DNA from: Bacillota bacterium
Lineage (GTDB): Bacteria; Bacillota; Bacilli; Alicyclobacillales; Alicyclobacillaceae
Length of the DNA: 5,815 bases
Assembly (NCBI GenBank): GCA_021820805.1
Contig: JAKADF010000091.1
Location: 1-5,815 of the forward strand
Reading direction: 5' to 3'
Positions within the stretch are counted from its first letter, which is position 1. Every line of letters starts with the position of its first letter. This document shows positions 4,370 to 5,815 of this stretch, piece by piece. Under the pieces are notes generated by a model. That model ran no database searches, had not been told where the DNA came from, and saw only the letters and a list, made by a program, of their open reading frames with translations. The position numbers and the translations under genes were made by a program.

Positions 4370-5284
4370 TTATTCATCTTCGCCGATAATTTTCACTTCT
4401 GTTTCGAGGTTAACTTTAAACTTAGTACTTACCGTTTTTTGAACGTGACGGATAAGCTTAATATAATCTGTTGCTGATGAATTGTTTATATTTACAATAA
4501 AGCCAGCGTGTTTTGTTGATACTTGAGCACCTCCAATTTGAGTACCCTGTAAATCGCTGTCTTGAATTAATTTCCCCGCAAAATAACCAGGGGGACGTTT
4601 AAATACACTTCCGCAAGATGGATACTCGAGTGGCTGTTTGGATTCACGTAAAAATGTTAATTCATCCATTTTTGATTTAATCTCTTCATAAATACCCGCA
4701 TTGAGATGAAAAGTTGCTTCTAAAACAACATAGCCGTATTTCGCAACAATACTGTTTCGATATTCTAATTGAAGTTCATTCTTGGTTAGTGTCATTCGGT
4801 TACCTTTGTTGTCTAGTAATAGGACACTTTCTAGAACATCAGCCATTTCTCCGCCGTAAGCACCAGCATTCATATAGACTGCTCCGCCAACAGTACCAGG
4901 AATTCCGCATGCAAATTCGAGACCTGTTAAGTGTTGGTCTAACGCAAATTTAGATACATCAATAATTGCAGCACCACTTTGTGCAACGATTTTGTGCTCG
5001 AAACAGGATATGTTAGTTAATTTTGTTAAATTGAGAACAATTCCACGGATTCCCCCGTCTTTGATAATTACATTTGAACCATTGCCCAATATGGTGATAG
5101 GAATATCACCATAGATGGCAGAGTGAACTATTTTGCCGACATCTTCATAAGTAGATGGGAAGACCAAAAAATCAGCGTTTCCACCGATTTTTGTATAAGT
5201 ATGTTTTTTTAGAGGTTCGTCAATTTTAATTTGTTCTGGATTTAAAAATGAAAGTAATTGATTATATGTTTTTGTTTTATCCAT
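4370..5284 (-). CDS. murB: UDP-N-acetylenolpyruvoylglucosamine reductase MurB
   Basis: This 304-residue FAD enzyme uses NADPH to reduce UDP-GlcNAc-enolpyruvate to UDP-MurNAc in the cytosol, the second step of peptidoglycan precursor synthesis. The FAD-binding domain shows [14 protein letters not shown] (30-43), [16 protein letters not shown] (66-81), and [20 protein letters not shown] (121-140) with GAYGGE. YRNS (175-178) holds the conserved Tyr-Arg pair. SCGSVFKRP (223-231) carries the catalytic serine S226, followed by GKLIQ (237-241), [15 protein letters not shown] (251-265) and the C-terminal LETEV (293-297) with the conserved Glu. Length and motifs fit the type II enzymes of Gram-positives, and it looks intact. 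I prefer ATG 5284, with AAAGG 9 nt upstream, over the in-frame ATG at 5329, which has no ribosome binding site. The gene stands alone rather than in a mur or division cluster. Confidence 0.95.
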   Translation of the reverse strand: MDKTKTYNQLLSFLNPEQIKIDEPLKKHTYTKIGGNADFLVFPSTYEDVGKIVHSAIYGDIPITILGNGSNVIIKDGGIRGIVLNLTKLTNISCFEHKIVAQSGAAIIDVSKFALDQHLTGLEFACGIPGTVGGAVYMNAGAYGGEMADVLESVLLLDNKGNRMTLTKNELQLEYRNSIVAKYGYVVLEATFHLNAGIYEEIKSKMDELTFLRESKQPLEYPSCGSVFKRPPGYFAGKLIQDSDLQGTQIGGAQVSTKHAGFIVNINNSSATDYIKLIRHVQKTVSTKFKVNLETEVKIIGEDE

Positions 5285-5387
5285 GCATCTCAACCTTTGG
5301 TAAACGTTCTGCTGCTTGTTTATTAGCATAATTTCTGAGAACTGTTTGTTGCGTTTTGTGTGACTTCAAACAGGATCCAATATATCC

Positions 5388-5396
5388 ATCATACCA
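5388..5396 (-). promoter_or_regulatory. Extended -10 promoter for murB
   Basis: Read on the minus strand, TGG-TATGAT (5396-5388) is an extended -10 element with a 5-of-6 -10 box. No good -35 lies 17 nt upstream, as is common when an extended -10 is present. Transcription would start near 5381, leaving about 97 nt of leader. Confidence 0.45.
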
Positions 5397-5423
5397 TGCA
5401 TTAAGTTGTCTTATGACCAAAAT

Positions 5424-5466
5424 AAAAACACCCCAGTTTTAGCGATTCGAGAGCCGGGGCGTTTTT
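5424..5466 (-). terminator. Intrinsic terminator upstream of murB, for the small membrane-protein transcript
   Basis: AAAAAC (5424-5429) pairs with GTTTTT (5461-5466), and after one mismatch CCCC (5431-5434) pairs with GGGG (5456-5459); one wobble and one Watson-Crick pair extend the stem. On the minus strand the stem ends in GTTTTTATTTT, a good U-tract. It lies 138 nt after the stop of the 32-residue membrane-protein ORF and about 30 nt before the murB promoter, so it separates the two. Symmetry allows action on both strands. Confidence 0.8.
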
Positions 5467-5604
5467 AGTGCACAATTTGTCGGCTGTTTAACATGTAAAT
5501 GTCGCCCAGTGTAACAGAATGCTGTAATTCAAGATAAATTCAAGGACAGATCTTATAGGCTATTTCCGTTTTCCTATTAACTTCAAAACATTTACACACA
5601 AAAA

Positions 5605-5703
5605 TTAATTGGATTTTTTATACGAACTGACAGCAAAACCAATAAATATAAAAGCGGCAAACACCACGAGAAACCAAACTGCAAAAGTCGAAATTCCATA
5701 CAT
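5605..5703 (-). CDS. Small single-span membrane protein (32 residues)
   Basis: ATG 5703 is preceded by GGGAGGA (5717-5711) at 7 nt spacing, a strong ribosome binding site, and the frame ends at TAA (5605-5607). The peptide starts MYGISTFAVWFLVVFAAFIF and ends in a short basic tail, SYKKSN. Nearly the whole protein is one membrane helix (about 5-26) with a positively charged C-terminus, predicting an N-out, C-in topology. Small proteins of this type often are accessory subunits of cytochrome oxidases or transporters, such as CydX/CydS-, KdpF- or MetS-like proteins, but I see no motif that assigns it and no partner gene in the window. TATAAA in an extended -10 context (TGA-TATAAA, minus strand, 5734-5726) may be its promoter. 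Confidence 0.62.
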   Translation of the reverse strand: MYGISTFAVWFLVVFAAFIFIGFAVSSYKKSN

Positions 5704-5730
5704 TTGAGGTTCCTCCCATGGTTCTTTATA

Positions 5731-5753
5731 TCAGGGTATGCACAAGTGCCTGA
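5731..5753. repeat. Bulged inverted repeat upstream of the small membrane-protein gene
   Basis: TCAG (5731-5734) and GCAC (5740-5743) pair with GTGC (5746-5749) and CTGA (5750-5753), forming a hairpin with a 2-nt loop and a 5-nt bulge on one side. It overlaps the upstream edge of the candidate promoter of the 32-residue ORF, so it could be an operator. No regulator family is recognised. Confidence 0.3.
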
Positions 5754-5815
5754 CCTGTGAAATGTCCAATTATGAAGACTAAAGCGCCATAAATATAGTT
5801 TCAGTTTGATATTTG

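Noticed and set aside
5285..5329. murB start at ATG 5329
   Set aside because: It adds 15 residues without homology to MurB and has no ribosome binding site; ATG 5284 fits both.
5465..5539. Minus-strand frame of 24 codons ending at the terminator stem (VTLGDIYMLNSRQIVH)
   Set aside because: It looks mildly protein-like and stops exactly at the terminator, but it has no standard start near a ribosome binding site and an in-frame stop just upstream; probably chance or a relic.
5726..5803. Minus-strand hydrophobic frame (ALVFIIGHFTGQALVHTLI) upstream of the 32-residue ORF
   Set aside because: An in-frame TGA at 5803-5801 precedes it and there is no start codon or ribosome binding site. It could be the decayed end of a gene beyond the right edge, but the window gives no support.

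Overview
The window looks like chromosomal DNA of a low-GC Gram-positive bacterium (Bacillota, class Bacilli or close relatives). The support is an AT-rich composition, strong AGGAGG-type ribosome binding sites, sigma-A-like promoters, U-tract hairpin terminators and a type II-like MurB. I cannot name the genus. No rRNA, tRNA, CRISPR array or intact insertion sequence is visible.

Layout. 1-292 (minus): the 5' part of a chlorite-dismutase/HemQ-fold gene running off the left edge. 293-828: a long divergent regulatory region with overlapping back-to-back promoters and two inverted-repeat operators of the TTAC-N5-GTAA type. 829-1440 (plus): a WrbA-type NAD(P)H:quinone oxidoreductase. 1554-2333 (plus): a DODA/LigB-type extradiol dioxygenase closed by a clear terminator. 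2483-2698 (plus): an orphan 71-residue protein. Converging on it with a 4-nt overlap is a decayed secreted metallophosphoesterase (3359-2695, minus) that has lost its middle. 3552-3463 (minus): a possible 29-codon gene with a very strong ribosome binding site and its own hairpin. 3731-4309 (plus): an HNH nuclease with an N-terminal zinc ribbon. 5284-4370 (minus): murB. 5703-5605 (minus): a 32-residue single-span membrane protein.

How it fits together. The clearest functional theme is redox and aromatic stress. WrbA reduces quinones by two electrons to hydroquinones, and a ring-cleaving dioxygenase beside it could open catechol or hydroquinone-like products. The control region carries inverted repeats like those bound by thiol-based DUF24/HxlR quinone sensors (YodB/CatR) in Bacillus subtilis, and it may also drive the divergent heme-protein gene. 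This would be an analogue of the B. subtilis catDE and mhq quinone-detoxification systems built from other enzyme families; that regulatory link is my inference. The right half is a patchwork of housekeeping (murB), accessory (HNH) and decaying or very small genes. I see no convincing novel multi-gene system. The best leads are the operator pair, the 29-codon ORF, the 32-residue membrane protein and the 71-residue orphan.
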